Assembly: GCA_964644705.1 (NCBI GenBank)
Contig: CAZXYF010000061.1
Location: forward strand, 1 to 15,869
DNA length: 15,869 nucleotides
Direction of reading: 5' to 3'
Source of the DNA: CAZXYF01 sp964644705
GTDB taxonomy: Bacteria; Planctomycetota; Brocadiia; SM23-32
This document shows, in pieces, positions 6,660 to 14,381 of the stretch. Position 1 is the stretch's first letter. The number at the start of each line of letters is the position of its first letter. The notes under the pieces are model-generated. The model searched no databases. It saw only the letters and a list, made by a program, of their open reading frames with translations, and had not been told where the DNA came from. Made by a program: the position numbers and the translations under genes.

Positions 6660-8006
6660 TCAATCGGAACTGGATTCTCGTTTCCGCTTGGCGAGTTCGG
6701 ATTTGCCATACTTCACAAGATGAACAATACGCCGGTTGGCCGGGCAGATGTAGGCGCAACACCCACATTCCTTGCATTCCATGATGTCGGCTTCCAGGGC
6801 GGCATCCCAGTCTTCGTTCTCGCAGAGAATGCTAAGGTCGCTCGGTACCAGACCCAGGGGACAATGATCGACGCACCGTCCACACCGTATGCATGCGCGC
6901 TGTTCCGGAGGCTTCTGGACCGAGTCCAGCAGCAGGCCGCTCGTGCCTTTGATGATCGGGACGTCCAGTTTTCCCTGCGCGATTCCCATCATCGGGCCGC
7001 CCATCACCAGCATATTGGCGTTTTCGGTCATTCCCTGCCGTTCCAGGATGTGACGGGTGGAGGTGCCGATGCGTTCAATGAAATTACCGGCCGAGTCGAT
7101 TGCGTTGCCCCGCACGGTGAGCGGGCGTTTGATCAGTGGACGCCGGTAATGGATTGCGTCGCGGATGGCCAGAACAGTGGCGACGTTGTGGACGAGGCAG
7201 CCCACTTCACTCGGAAGGCCCCCGTCGGCGGGTACCTCTCGCTCCGTGATCGCCGTAATAAGCTGCTGTTCGGCTCCCTGCGGATACTGCACCTCGAGCT
7301 CATGTACGGTGAGATTCGGATCGCCGGCGGTTGCGTCGCGAAACAGCTTGATCGCCTCGGGTTTATTGGCTTCAATCCCGATATGACCGTTGTCGGCATC
7401 CACGATGGTCATTATAAGTTTTAACGCCTCGGTCATCTCTTCCGTTTTCTCAACCATCAAGCGATAATCGCAGGTGAGCTTGGGCTCGCATTCGGCCCCA
7501 TTGAGAATCACGTCGGTGACGGGCGTTTCGGCCGGGGGGCTGAGCTTGACATGGGCGGGGAATGTCGCTCCTCCCATCCCCACAATTCCGGCTTCCCGCA
7601 CGAGATCCACCATTTCACTGGTGTCCATGGATTCCACGTCCTGGGGTTCGTTACATCCGTCGGCCCACCGCTCTTCGCCATCATTTTTGATAATCACAGC
7701 CGGGGTGGATTTGCCGGTAGGGGGGTGAACCCGGTTTTCGACCTTGCGGACCTGTCCGCTGACGGGGGCATGGATGTTGGCGCTGATATAGCCCTGCGCC
7801 TTTCCAATGACCTGCCCCTTACCCACTTCCTCACGTTTCTCCACGACCGGTTTAGCGGGGGTGCCGATGTGCTGTTGCATTAATACCGCAACCTCCTCGG
7901 GTGGCTCGGATTCCACCAGAGGCTTGTCTTCGGTGCGGGCTTTATCATCGGGCGGATGGATCCCGCCACGGGGAAAAGTGCGCTTTGATGATGGTGTTAT
8001 GGCCAT
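6660..8006 (-). CDS. rnfC: Rnf electron transport complex subunit C (NADH/FMN, 2x[4Fe-4S])
   Basis: RnfC is the cytoplasm-facing subunit that binds FMN and NAD(H) and two [4Fe-4S] clusters. With the start at ATG 8006 the protein has 448 residues. It begins with the family N-terminus (TFPRGGIHPP at residues 10-19), followed by the biotinyl-like fold (QHIGTPAKPVV), the nucleotide/FMN region GMGGATFPAHVK (143-154) and NGAECEPKLTCDYRLM (169-184). The first cluster motif uses Cys372, 375, 378 and 382, the second Cys411, 414, 417 and 421. An in-frame ATG at 8129 would add 41 non-family residues and overlap the alaC stop, so I reject it. No long Lys/Ala-rich C-terminal tail, as in some proteobacterial RnfC, is present. 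It lies 67 nt downstream of alaC in the same direction. Confidence 0.95.
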   Translation of the reverse strand: MAITPSSKRTFPRGGIHPPDDKARTEDKPLVESEPPEEVAVLMQQHIGTPAKPVVEKREEVGKGQVIGKAQGYISANIHAPVSGQVRKVENRVHPPTGKSTPAVIIKNDGEERWADGCNEPQDVESMDTSEMVDLVREAGIVGMGGATFPAHVKLSPPAETPVTDVILNGAECEPKLTCDYRLMVEKTEEMTEALKLIMTIVDADNGHIGIEANKPEAIKLFRDATAGDPNLTVHELEVQYPQGAEQQLITAITEREVPADGGLPSEVGCLVHNVATVLAIRDAIHYRRPLIKRPLTVRGNAIDSAGNFIERIGTSTRHILERQGMTENANMLVMGGPMMGIAQGKLDVPIIKGTSGLLLDSVQKPPEQRACIRCGRCVDHCPLGLVPSDLSILCENEDWDAALEADIMECKECGCCAYICPANRRIVHLVKYGKSELAKRKRESSSD

Positions 8007-8073
8007 ATGCCTGTATGTAGTTAGCTGATAGTTGTCAGGTCCTTGAGCGTTGCACGGAGTTTGCGTGAAAACT

Positions 8074-9267
8074 CTATAAATCCAGGGCGCGGCCCATCTG
8101 ACGTACGGCCTGCTGTAGCCGTTGTTCATTTTCTATGAGGGCCATCCGCAGGTAGCGTTCCCCACCCGAGCCGAATGCTTCACCGGGGGCCGCAGCGACG
8201 TTTGCTTCCTCGAGCAATAACAGACTGAAATCCAGGGAACTCATGTGATCATATTGCTCCGGAATGCGGACCCAGCAGAACATCGTGCCTTTTGGCGGTT
8301 CCACCGGCCAACCAATTCGTTCCAGTCCGTCGCAGAGCGTATCCCGCCGCGCCTGATAGATGCGCGATTGTTTATCGGCGGTATCGCGGCAGTGGCGGAG
8401 CGCGATAATGCTGGCAATCTGGACGGGCATGAATAAACCGTAGTCAAAATATCCTTTGATCGACGCCAGTCCCTGCACAACTTTTTTATGCCCCACGCAA
8501 AAACCAACTCGCCACCCGGCCATGTTGAAACTTTTGGACATGGATGTGAACTCAACGCCCACTTCCTTCGCACCCTCGCTTTGCAGCAGGCTCGGCGCCT
8601 TATAGTCGTCAAAATTGATCAGGTTGTAGGCGAAATCGTGGATGACGAATATCTCCCGTTCCCGGCAGAACTGAACCAGTTGATCAAAAAAACCGTGATC
8701 AACGGTGGCGGCCGTCGGATTATGGGGGAAATTGACGATCATCAGCTTGGGTTTGGGACGGAAGTTATCCACCACCCGCTTGAGCTGTTCAAAAAACTCC
8801 TCATCCGTCCCTAAAGGCACGGACAGGACGGATCCGCCGGCCAATCGCACCCCGTGGATATGCACGGGAAAGGCGGGAGTGGGGACCACTGCCACGTCGC
8901 CCGGGTCCAGTAATGTCATGAGGGTGTGGGATAGCCCTTCTTTGCTGCCGATAGTGCAGACAATTTCCTCGCCCGGATCAAGATCGACGTCGTATTCTCT
9001 GGCATAGAATCGGCCCACTTCCTTTTTCAAATTGGTGAGCCCGTCCGCCTCCACGCTGTATCCGTGAGTGCTGGGATCTTTTACGGCGTCACAGAGCTTG
9101 TCAATGATAGGGTCGGGGGTGGGGTCGGTGGGGTTACCCATGCCCAGATCAATTATGTCTTCGCCCGCCCGTCGCCGGGCATGTTTGATGGCATTCAGCC
9201 GGCCGAATATATACGGGGGTAGCTCTTGAACTCGCTGGGCAAGCTCAACTGGCATTAGTTCGCTCAT
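8074..9267 (-). CDS. alaC: PLP-dependent aminotransferase, probable glutamate-pyruvate aminotransferase
   Basis: Class I/II fold-type I aminotransferase of 397 residues, very similar along its length to what I remember of E. coli AlaC (YfdZ), which interconverts pyruvate/glutamate and alanine/2-oxoglutarate. Shared blocks are ELPPYIFGRLNAIK (15-28), DIIDLGMGNP (37-46), HGYSVEADG (68-76), VCTIGSKEGL (103-112), NFPHNPTA (179-186) and IPEQYDHMSSLDF (335-347). PLP residues visible are Asn183, Asp211, Tyr214, Lys245 in SMSKSFNMAGWR, and Arg374 for the substrate carboxylate. Other members of this subgroup act on different amino acids (e.g. LL-diaminopimelate or methionine-type substrates), so alanine is the best guess rather than proven. 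It begins 26 nt after the upstream SurA-like gene and is embedded in the rnf operon. Confidence 0.85.
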   Translation of the reverse strand: MSELMPVELAQRVQELPPYIFGRLNAIKHARRRAGEDIIDLGMGNPTDPTPDPIIDKLCDAVKDPSTHGYSVEADGLTNLKKEVGRFYAREYDVDLDPGEEIVCTIGSKEGLSHTLMTLLDPGDVAVVPTPAFPVHIHGVRLAGGSVLSVPLGTDEEFFEQLKRVVDNFRPKPKLMIVNFPHNPTAATVDHGFFDQLVQFCREREIFVIHDFAYNLINFDDYKAPSLLQSEGAKEVGVEFTSMSKSFNMAGWRVGFCVGHKKVVQGLASIKGYFDYGLFMPVQIASIIALRHCRDTADKQSRIYQARRDTLCDGLERIGWPVEPPKGTMFCWVRIPEQYDHMSSLDFSLLLLEEANVAAAPGEAFGSGGERYLRMALIENEQRLQQAVRQMGRALDL

Positions 9268-9293
9268 GTGGTATCTCGTTGTATTGTCGAAAG

Positions 9294-11087
9294 TTATAAT
9301 TCACTGCTTTTTATGATATTCACGCGGGATTCGGCTTTCAATTTCTTCAGCCACGCGCGAATCCTTCTCTGACTTTTCTTCTTCTTTACGCGGCGTTCAA
9401 GCTTTTCGCGGACTTCAGTGAGGGACGGCGCGTTTTGGGGCTGTTTCCGAGCCAGAAGTTTTATCAGATGATACCGGTTGCCATACTGCAATACCGGGGC
9501 AATATCGCCGGTCTTCAGCCCTTTTACATGCTTGTAATAGGGCTGCCCCGGGGTGGAACGAGTGCGAAAACCCTGCGGTTGCAACGAGCTTCGGGCGCGG
9601 GAGTGCGCCTGCGCCAGCAGGGCAAAACTCGCTCCTTCCAAGGCGCGCTGACGGAGGGCTCTTGCGCGGGATGCGCTGCCGGTCACAATCACTTCCAGAA
9701 CAACGTGTCGTCCGTACTGCGCGCTATACGCCTCTCTAAGCTCCTGTTCATTGACGTAAACGCGATCAACAGCCATTTTTTCGGCGAGCAACAGGGCGCG
9801 AACTGTCTGGGATGACACGTATTGTTCGCTTGATTGCCCTTTGTGGTGGTTCTGCGCGTTCTCCTCAGCAGAGAAAGAGGGTATGTCGTCGTTTGTGGGG
9901 GAGGAACTGTTCTGCCACCGACGTATTGTTTCAGCCATCCGTCCCCGTCGATTCTGCACCTCTTCGTCGCTGACGGTCACGCCCTGGTTTCGAGCTTCCT
10001 GGAGCACAAGTTTTTGTTCAATCAGCGGAACGATGATGTTTCGGCCAAAACGCCGGACCATGGCTCGTCCAAACTGCGTGACGGAGACCGGTTGTTGATT
10101 CACATACGCGATGACATTGCGCCCGAGGACGCGTCGTCGCTGTGGAGTGGGGGAAACGTTGGTTATGACCGTGGCCTGCCGGCGCAGATCGGCGATGTAA
10201 GCACCGGCCCGGTCCTGGATTTTGATGGCGAGGAGTTCCCTCGCGAGCTCGGATCGCATGTTGTCAAATGACACGTTGCTGGGAGGGATGCGGTCTGTTT
10301 GACGAATCACGTGCCAGCGCTGCCCCGGGTGATACAGGCCAGCCCGGTCTTCTCCCAGCCGGCGGAGTGCCTTGCCCAGTTGAGTGTTGACCGGGACGGG
10401 CCGAAACCTCCCACCATAAGGGGCACTGCGCTGATCCAGCGAATGATTCCTGACCAAAGATCCCCAGGAGCTGGCCTTATCACGCAGGGCCGAGGCTATC
10501 TGGCGGGCCTTCTGGGAGGATCCAACCACGATATGGGCGCCAGCGATACGCTGTCCATATTGCCAGTGGTAGTACTGTCTGAGCTCATCCTCGGAAAGCT
10601 CAATTTCGTTTTCCAGTAACTTATCCAGTAAAACCTGGCGACGCATTTGATCCCTGGAGATGCTGCTGGCGATGTCATCCCGAAGTTTGTCACGCGTCAA
10701 ACCGTATTTCTCCGAGACCTTCTGGAACAGGGATGGGGTCATGCGGGTGCGGTTGAAAAACTCCTGCAGGCGCAATCGGATTTCCAGTTTTTGGCGTGCT
10801 TGTACTTCCTTTGGAGTTGCTTCCAGGCCGTGTTTGCTGGCAGCCTGCTGGATGAGCACGCGCTCGACAAACCAGTCTATGGCTCGTCCACCGTATTGGC
10901 GCGTGAGATGCCGGCTGAATTCTTTCATTCGTAGCGGCTCACCATTGATCCGCGCTACGACGGGATCATTTGTGGTGCTTGAAGTTTCCGCCCACGTTCG
11001 GCCCCCCTGAGTTGCACCCCTCCCCCTCGCGGGGGCAGGATGGGCAATCATGAGGGTGAAAATCAGGATGATTATGGTTGAACGCAT
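9294..11087 (-). CDS. SurA/PpiC-like secreted chaperone with duplicated module
   Basis: Predicted exported protein of 597 residues with two tandem halves, each resembling a SurA_N-type chaperone domain followed by a parvulin-like domain. Half 1 starts at VVARINGEPL (residues 43-52); its parvulin-like part has AGAHIVV (182-188) and SAPYGGRF (221-228). Half 2 restarts at NVIAYVNQQPV (324-334) with a parvulin-like VVLEVIV (462-468). Between them are charged helical linkers, and the C-terminus is strongly basic. Residues 1-20 form a signal peptide (hydrophobic IIILIFTLMIA, then a PAPARG cleavage region). ATG 11087 is preferred because GAGG lies 9 nt upstream; an ATG at 11096 sits directly on that site. 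Peptidyl-prolyl isomerase activity is uncertain because both parvulin-like parts are degenerate. A role in outer-membrane or envelope protein folding is inferred. It lies between rnfA and alaC. Confidence 0.75.
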   Translation of the reverse strand: MRSTIIILIFTLMIAHPAPARGRGATQGGRTWAETSSTTNDPVVARINGEPLRMKEFSRHLTRQYGGRAIDWFVERVLIQQAASKHGLEATPKEVQARQKLEIRLRLQEFFNRTRMTPSLFQKVSEKYGLTRDKLRDDIASSISRDQMRRQVLLDKLLENEIELSEDELRQYYHWQYGQRIAGAHIVVGSSQKARQIASALRDKASSWGSLVRNHSLDQRSAPYGGRFRPVPVNTQLGKALRRLGEDRAGLYHPGQRWHVIRQTDRIPPSNVSFDNMRSELARELLAIKIQDRAGAYIADLRRQATVITNVSPTPQRRRVLGRNVIAYVNQQPVSVTQFGRAMVRRFGRNIIVPLIEQKLVLQEARNQGVTVSDEEVQNRRGRMAETIRRWQNSSSPTNDDIPSFSAEENAQNHHKGQSSEQYVSSQTVRALLLAEKMAVDRVYVNEQELREAYSAQYGRHVVLEVIVTGSASRARALRQRALEGASFALLAQAHSRARSSLQPQGFRTRSTPGQPYYKHVKGLKTGDIAPVLQYGNRYHLIKLLARKQPQNAPSLTEVREKLERRVKKKKSQRRIRAWLKKLKAESRVNIIKSSEL

Positions 11088-11130
11088 GGGGTACATCCTC
11101 GTTCTGTGGAGCGTGAGCGAAGAACTTTGG

Positions 11131-11772
11131 TTACAGCATGCCCGTAAATCCAAGAAATGCGAGCGCCATCATGCCAGCGCATATGAAAGCTATCGGCGTG
11201 CCTTTGAAGGGGGCGGGGACATCCGCGTGTTCGAGACGTTCCCGGATGCCACTCATCAACAGCATGGCCAGACTGAATCCAATACCCGCCGCGATACCGT
11301 GCCAGGAGGCAGCGATCAGGCCATTTGCAAAGCTCTGTTCCCCCAGCGTTCGAATTTCAGCCGGCGCGTTAGTTGTGTTTATCAAAGCAACGCCCATAAT
11401 GGCACAGTTGGTGGTGATGAGCGGCAGATATACGCCGAGGGAATCGTATAGCTGGGGGACGCGTGATCGAAGGAACATCTCGACGAGTTGAACTAATGTC
11501 GCGATGACAAGAATGTACATCGGTGTTTTCAGGACGAGAACGAGGTCGGTGTCCACCCACAGCGCACCTTCCTGGAGGATTAGGCCATACAGGCAGTACG
11601 TCACAAAACTGGCCAGAAACATCACGAAGGTGACGGCCAGTCCCATGCCGACAGCGCTCTCGGTCTTTTTTGTTACCCCGATAAACGGGCAGAGACCGAG
11701 GAATCGGGCCAGAACAAAATTAGAAACGAAAATAGCTGAAAAACCGATTGTGAAAAAGGTGCCAGCATCCAT
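11131..11772 (-). CDS. rnfA: Rnf electron transport complex subunit A
   Basis: RnfA (RsxA) is a six-helix inner-membrane subunit related to NqrE that pairs with RnfE around a membrane-embedded [2Fe-2S] cluster. In 213 residues it shows NFVLARFLGLCPFIGVTKK (18-36) with Cys28, and YLPLITTNCAIMGVAL (115-130) with Cys123, the two conserved cysteines expected of the family. The length exceeds the usual ~190-195, largely through an insertion after residue 130 (NTTNAPAEIRTLGEQ). The start ATG has TTGAGG 8 nt upstream. It lies 104 nt after rnfE and 43 nt before the SurA-like gene. Confidence 0.96.
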   Translation of the reverse strand: MDAGTFFTIGFSAIFVSNFVLARFLGLCPFIGVTKKTESAVGMGLAVTFVMFLASFVTYCLYGLILQEGALWVDTDLVLVLKTPMYILVIATLVQLVEMFLRSRVPQLYDSLGVYLPLITTNCAIMGVALINTTNAPAEIRTLGEQSFANGLIAASWHGIAAGIGFSLAMLLMSGIRERLEHADVPAPFKGTPIAFICAGMMALAFLGFTGML

Positions 11773-11876
11773 TTTGTGTGCCTCAACGAGTGTCTGGAAG
11801 TCCCGCGGTTGAAAAACTCTTATCGCTCAACGGCATGCCCGTTGTTTGTCCGGTCTCCGTAAGATACAGGCTGCGT

Positions 11877-12509
11877 TCACTCGGCAGCCGTTAACCCCTG
11901 ATTTCCTCGTAACCAGTTGAACAGTCCCATGAGCAGGCCCAGTGCCAGGAATGCCCCGGGAGCCTGGATCATGATGCTTGCCGGAACGTATTCGACGGGC
12001 AGTGAGGTGGGGACCCACGAATAACCCCACAGCGTTCCGTTCCCGAGTGCCTCCCGCACGCCCGCTAACACGCATATTGAAAGGGTAAAACCCACGCTGA
12101 TACCGAGACCGTCAATAAAGGAACGCAGAATATTGTTTCGGTATCCAAAAGATTCCGCTCGATTGAGTATGATGCAATTGACGACAATGAGCGGGATGAA
12201 TATTCCCAGTGCTTTGTTCACTTCCGGTGGAAGGAAAGCCTTAAAGACAATTTCAATCATGGTCACGAAGGAGGCAATGATAACAATGCAGCAGGGTATG
12301 CGGACCTCGTTTGGTATGATGTTGCGAAGAATGGAGACGAGCACGGTGGAGCAGGTGAGCACCACGATGACGGCCATTCCCATCGCCGCTGCGTTTTTCA
12401 ATCCCGTGGTTACGGCAAGGGTGGGGCACAGGCCCAGAGCTAAAACGAATACAGGATTTTCAGCGACGAGGCCCTTACTGAATTCCTGTGTGAGTGTTCG
12501 TTCCTCCAT
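11877..12509 (-). CDS. rnfE: Rnf electron transport complex subunit E
   Basis: RnfE (RsxE), related to NqrD, is the second polytopic subunit holding the intramembrane [2Fe-2S] cluster with RnfA. The 210-residue protein contains NPVFVLALGLCPTLAVTTG (18-36) with Cys28 and IPLIVVNCIILNRAE (105-119) with Cys112, then the family block GLGISVGFTLSI. Six membrane helices are apparent. I start it at ATG 12509, which has AAGGA 9 nt upstream; an in-frame ATG at 12584 would add 25 residues without family similarity. It is the first gene of the predicted rnf operon, and a promoter-like sequence and an inverted repeat lie in its leader. Confidence 0.95.
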   Translation of the reverse strand: MEERTLTQEFSKGLVAENPVFVLALGLCPTLAVTTGLKNAAAMGMAVIVVLTCSTVLVSILRNIIPNEVRIPCCIVIIASFVTMIEIVFKAFLPPEVNKALGIFIPLIVVNCIILNRAESFGYRNNILRSFIDGLGISVGFTLSICVLAGVREALGNGTLWGYSWVPTSLPVEYVPASIMIQAPGAFLALGLLMGLFNWLRGNQGLTAAE

Positions 12510-12533
12510 TGAGGTATCCTTCCCTGTGTGAAA

Positions 12534-12555
12534 ATCGATTGCCGGGTAAATCGAT
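12534..12555. promoter_or_regulatory. inverted repeat in rnfE leader (ATCGATT-N8-AATCGAT)
   Basis: Perfect 7-bp arms at 12534-12540 and 12549-12555 lie between the predicted promoter and the rnfE start, 25 nt upstream of the ATG. The size and spacing would suit a dimeric repressor operator or a small hairpin in the leader RNA. No regulator gene in the window points to its owner. Confidence 0.35.
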
Positions 12556-12626
12556 GCCGCCGCACGAGTAAATAATTCCCGCAAGGGCGCGATAAAGTGC
12601 GAATATAACAGGCAGCACAGGCACTC

Positions 12627-12656
12627 AATATATCAGATGACCCGCTCTTAACTCAA
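12627..12656 (-). promoter_or_regulatory. predicted promoter of the rnf operon (TTGAGT-N18-TATATT)
   Basis: Read on the minus strand, TTGAGT (complement of 12651-12656) and TATATT (complement of 12627-12632) are 18 nt apart. Transcription would start about 110 nt before the rnfE ATG. A second, less well spaced pair (15 nt) overlaps it downstream at 12602-12628. Confidence 0.45.
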
Positions 12657-12729
12657 GCAGTCAGGCCCCGGCATCGGTGGTGAAAAGATGAACGTCCGCA
12701 TACGATTGTTGGGGGATGGTGAAACGCCA

Positions 12730-13068
12730 TCAAAATAGAGCTCCAACACCACTTAATATCACGGCCACCGGACAGAGGATCCAGCAGAGAAACGTCAGAT
12801 AAGTCATCTCCAGAGCAAACGGGGCCCAGATGACGTCGATGGCGAACAGAGCCAGTGCGAATAGCGACAGACCGAGGGTCCCCACGAGAAAAATCGCGGT
12901 TAGCGCAGTGCTGATTGGTCCCCAGCTGGAGACAAGAGCCCCCGAGCAGATTGGGAAAAAAAGCGCCCCGGCTATCGCCAGGATTCTTCGTTTGCGCTGG
13001 ATGTAGGCTACGCTTCCCACTACCAGCAGAGCCGCCGCGAACAGTGTGAGAGTGGCTTCGTGTTCCAT
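12730..13068 (-). CDS. small multi-pass membrane protein of unknown function
   Basis: A 112-residue hydrophobic protein that I do not recognise. It has about four predicted membrane helices (roughly residues 5-23, 29-49, 54-77 and 88-111) with a short basic loop (QRKRR, 24-28) after the first helix, suggesting that loop is cytoplasmic. The last helix runs to the C-terminus. GTGGGA precedes the ATG at a plausible distance. The coherent helix pattern favours this frame over a longer overlapping frame that gives a Cys/Pro/Gly-rich, unlikely protein. It is divergent from the SAM hydroxide adenosyltransferase gene and co-directional with rnfE, but a predicted rnf promoter and 220 nt separate it from rnfE, so it is probably not part of that operon. 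Confidence 0.6.
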   Translation of the reverse strand: MEHEATLTLFAAALLVVGSVAYIQRKRRILAIAGALFFPICSGALVSSWGPISTALTAIFLVGTLGLSLFALALFAIDVIWAPFALEMTYLTFLCWILCPVAVILSGVGALF

Positions 13069-13130
13069 TTGGTCCCACGGGAGAAAAGTAAGATATAACG
13101 GGGGAAAACTGGAATGGCCGAATCAACTGC

Positions 13131-13159
13131 TTGCAACACATTATGCCCAAGAGTACAAT
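13131..13159 (+). promoter_or_regulatory. predicted promoter (TTGCAA-N17-TACAAT)
   Basis: TTGCAA at 13131-13136 and TACAAT at 13154-13159 with 17-nt spacing form a reasonable sigma-70-type promoter. Transcription would begin near 13166. This makes start codons at 13131 or 13143 unlikely and favours ATG 13224 for the downstream gene. Confidence 0.5.
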
Positions 13160-13223
13160 ATTAGACAGTTGTGCCGGACCGTCTCATCGATATCAGTGTA
13201 ACCTTCTGCTAAAAACACCTCAA

Positions 13224-14057
13224 ATGCGTAAATTTGGTTTTCATAAGGTCCCGCCACCCATTGTGCTCATGACGGATTTTGGTATCCACGATCATTACGT
13301 TGGTGTGATGAAAGGGGTAATAGCTGGCATCTGCCAGGAAGCCAGCGTTATTGATCTGACGCATAATATCGATCCGCAGGACGTTACGGCGGCCGCGTTT
13401 GTCCTTTCAGCTTCGCACAACTATTTCCCTGAGGATACGATCTTTACCTGTGTGGTGGATCCCGGCGTGGGAACGGAGCGGGATGTTGTGTGTGCTCGCA
13501 TCGATGAGCGAACGTACCTTGCTCCGGATAATGGCCTCCTGAGCGTTGTTGCGGCGCGGGCGGACGAGGTGACCTATATTGCAGTCGAGAATGAAGAATA
13601 TACGCTCAATCAGGCTCCCGGCAGCCAGACGACCTTTGACGGACGCGATGTGTTTGCGTCCGTTGCGGCTCATCTTGCCGATGGTGTCAGCCTGGAAGAA
13701 TTAGGGGCACCCATGCCCAAGATCAAAGATCTGGAATTGCCTCATCCCGTTAAAACGACTTCCGGGATGCTGACCGGCGAAATCATTTATGTGGATCAGT
13801 TCGGGAACCTCATCACGAACATCAGCGTGGCGACCCTGCAGGCTACTTTCCGCACCTCGTTGGAAAGGATTAAGGTGCATGTGGGGGATGACTTAATCGA
13901 CGGCATTTCGGATGGTTACGCCGATACGGACGAGGGTGAATTGGTGGCGGTCATCAGCAGTAATGGATATCTGGAAGTCGCTGCGAACCAGGGCTCGGCC
14001 GCTGAGACACTGGGATGTGAGCGTGGTGATGAGGTGCGGACATCGACGCATGGCTGA
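13224..14057 (+). CDS. SAM hydroxide adenosyltransferase (DUF62/SAM_HAT family), atypical triad
   Basis: Member of the DUF62 family, which hydrolyses S-adenosylmethionine to adenosine and methionine and is related to the bacterial fluorinase and chlorinase. The 277-residue protein has the family blocks TDFGIHDHYVG (17-27), DLTHNIDPQD (44-53), VVDPGVGTER (77-86), APDNGLL (100-106), TTFDGRDVF (136-144) and DQFGNLITNI (191-200). Of the Asp-Arg-His triad that marks hydroxide-using members, Asp79 and Arg86 are present, but the His expected in TFHGRD is Asp139 here. The DPGVGT block argues against a true halogenase. The start is set by the upstream promoter; no Shine-Dalgarno is visible, so ATG 13269 or others remain possible. 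The gene appears monocistronic. Confidence 0.9.
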   Translation: MRKFGFHKVPPPIVLMTDFGIHDHYVGVMKGVIAGICQEASVIDLTHNIDPQDVTAAAFVLSASHNYFPEDTIFTCVVDPGVGTERDVVCARIDERTYLAPDNGLLSVVAARADEVTYIAVENEEYTLNQAPGSQTTFDGRDVFASVAAHLADGVSLEELGAPMPKIKDLELPHPVKTTSGMLTGEIIYVDQFGNLITNISVATLQATFRTSLERIKVHVGDDLIDGISDGYADTDEGELVAVISSNGYLEVAANQGSAAETLGCERGDEVRTSTHG

Positions 14058-14110
14058 GTTGTGTCTCAGTCTTGCTGAATGTCTGCTCCAACAATCAATG
14101 AAGGTTCACA

Positions 14111-14223
14111 CATCCCGGAGCCTTCGTCGAGTTCCTGCATCGATGAGCTTTGTCGGCCGTTTTTCGGTGGTCGTTCCAACACCCGACAAAGGTGAGCGAT
14201 AAAGGCGAACGACGAAGGGGATG
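14111..14223. repeat. long imperfect palindrome (structured element 1)
   Basis: Nested complementary arms span 113 nt. They are CATCC 14111-14115 with GGATG 14219-14223; CCTTCGTC 14121-14128 with GACGAAGG 14211-14218; GTTC with GAAC; ATCG with CGAT; and CTTTGTCGG 14148-14156 with CCGACAAAG 14183-14191. Bulges separate the segments. No T-tract follows on either strand, so a simple terminator is unlikely. It lies 54 nt beyond the stop of the SAM hydroxide adenosyltransferase gene. Confidence 0.55.
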
Positions 14224-14250
14224 GTATCCCGCCCCAAATCTACCCCCCTA

Positions 14251-14326
14251 ACCTTTCGCCGTAATCTCTTGGTTCCCGCGAATCCCCATTGAAGGGGAGA
14301 TCAGGGGATAAGATCCGGGAAAAGGT
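14251..14326. repeat. imperfect palindrome (structured element 2)
   Basis: Nested arms ACCTTT 14251-14256 / AAAGGT 14321-14326, TTCCCG 14273-14278 / CGGGAA 14316-14321 and ATCCCC 14282-14287 / GGGGAT 14304-14309 are present, with an alternative inner TCCCC/GGGGA hairpin. The C-run/G-run layout resembles dispersed intergenic hairpins seen in many bacterial genomes. Confidence 0.45.
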
Positions 14327-14381
14327 CAAAGGCTTGCAAACTACGGCCTGAAGAGACCTGGAAATCTCGTATGGTACTGTT

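Noticed and set aside
6072..7424. Long plus-strand frames opposite rnfD and rnfC (6072-6566, 6588-7424)
   Set aside because: They are antisense to clear rnf genes and encode no family-like sequence; they are shadows of the high-GC codon pattern.
11829..11843. Hairpin AACGG-CATGC-CCGTT between rnfE and rnfA as a terminator
   Set aside because: It has a five-bp stem with the nearest T-run more than 10 nt away, so it is unlikely to end transcription inside the operon. A processing site is possible but unsupported.
12653..13150. 165-residue minus-strand frame overlapping the small membrane protein
   Set aside because: Composition is rich in Ser, Gly, Pro and His with no domain pattern. The 112-residue frame gives a coherent membrane protein with a ribosome binding site.
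13131..13223. Upstream TTG/ATG starts for the SAM hydroxide adenosyltransferase
   Set aside because: They coincide with the predicted -35/-10 boxes, and the added residues do not resemble the family.
14111..14223. Integron attC site
   Set aside because: The size fits, but the conserved GTTRRRY / RYYYAAC ends are not visible and there is no integrase or cassette-like gene.
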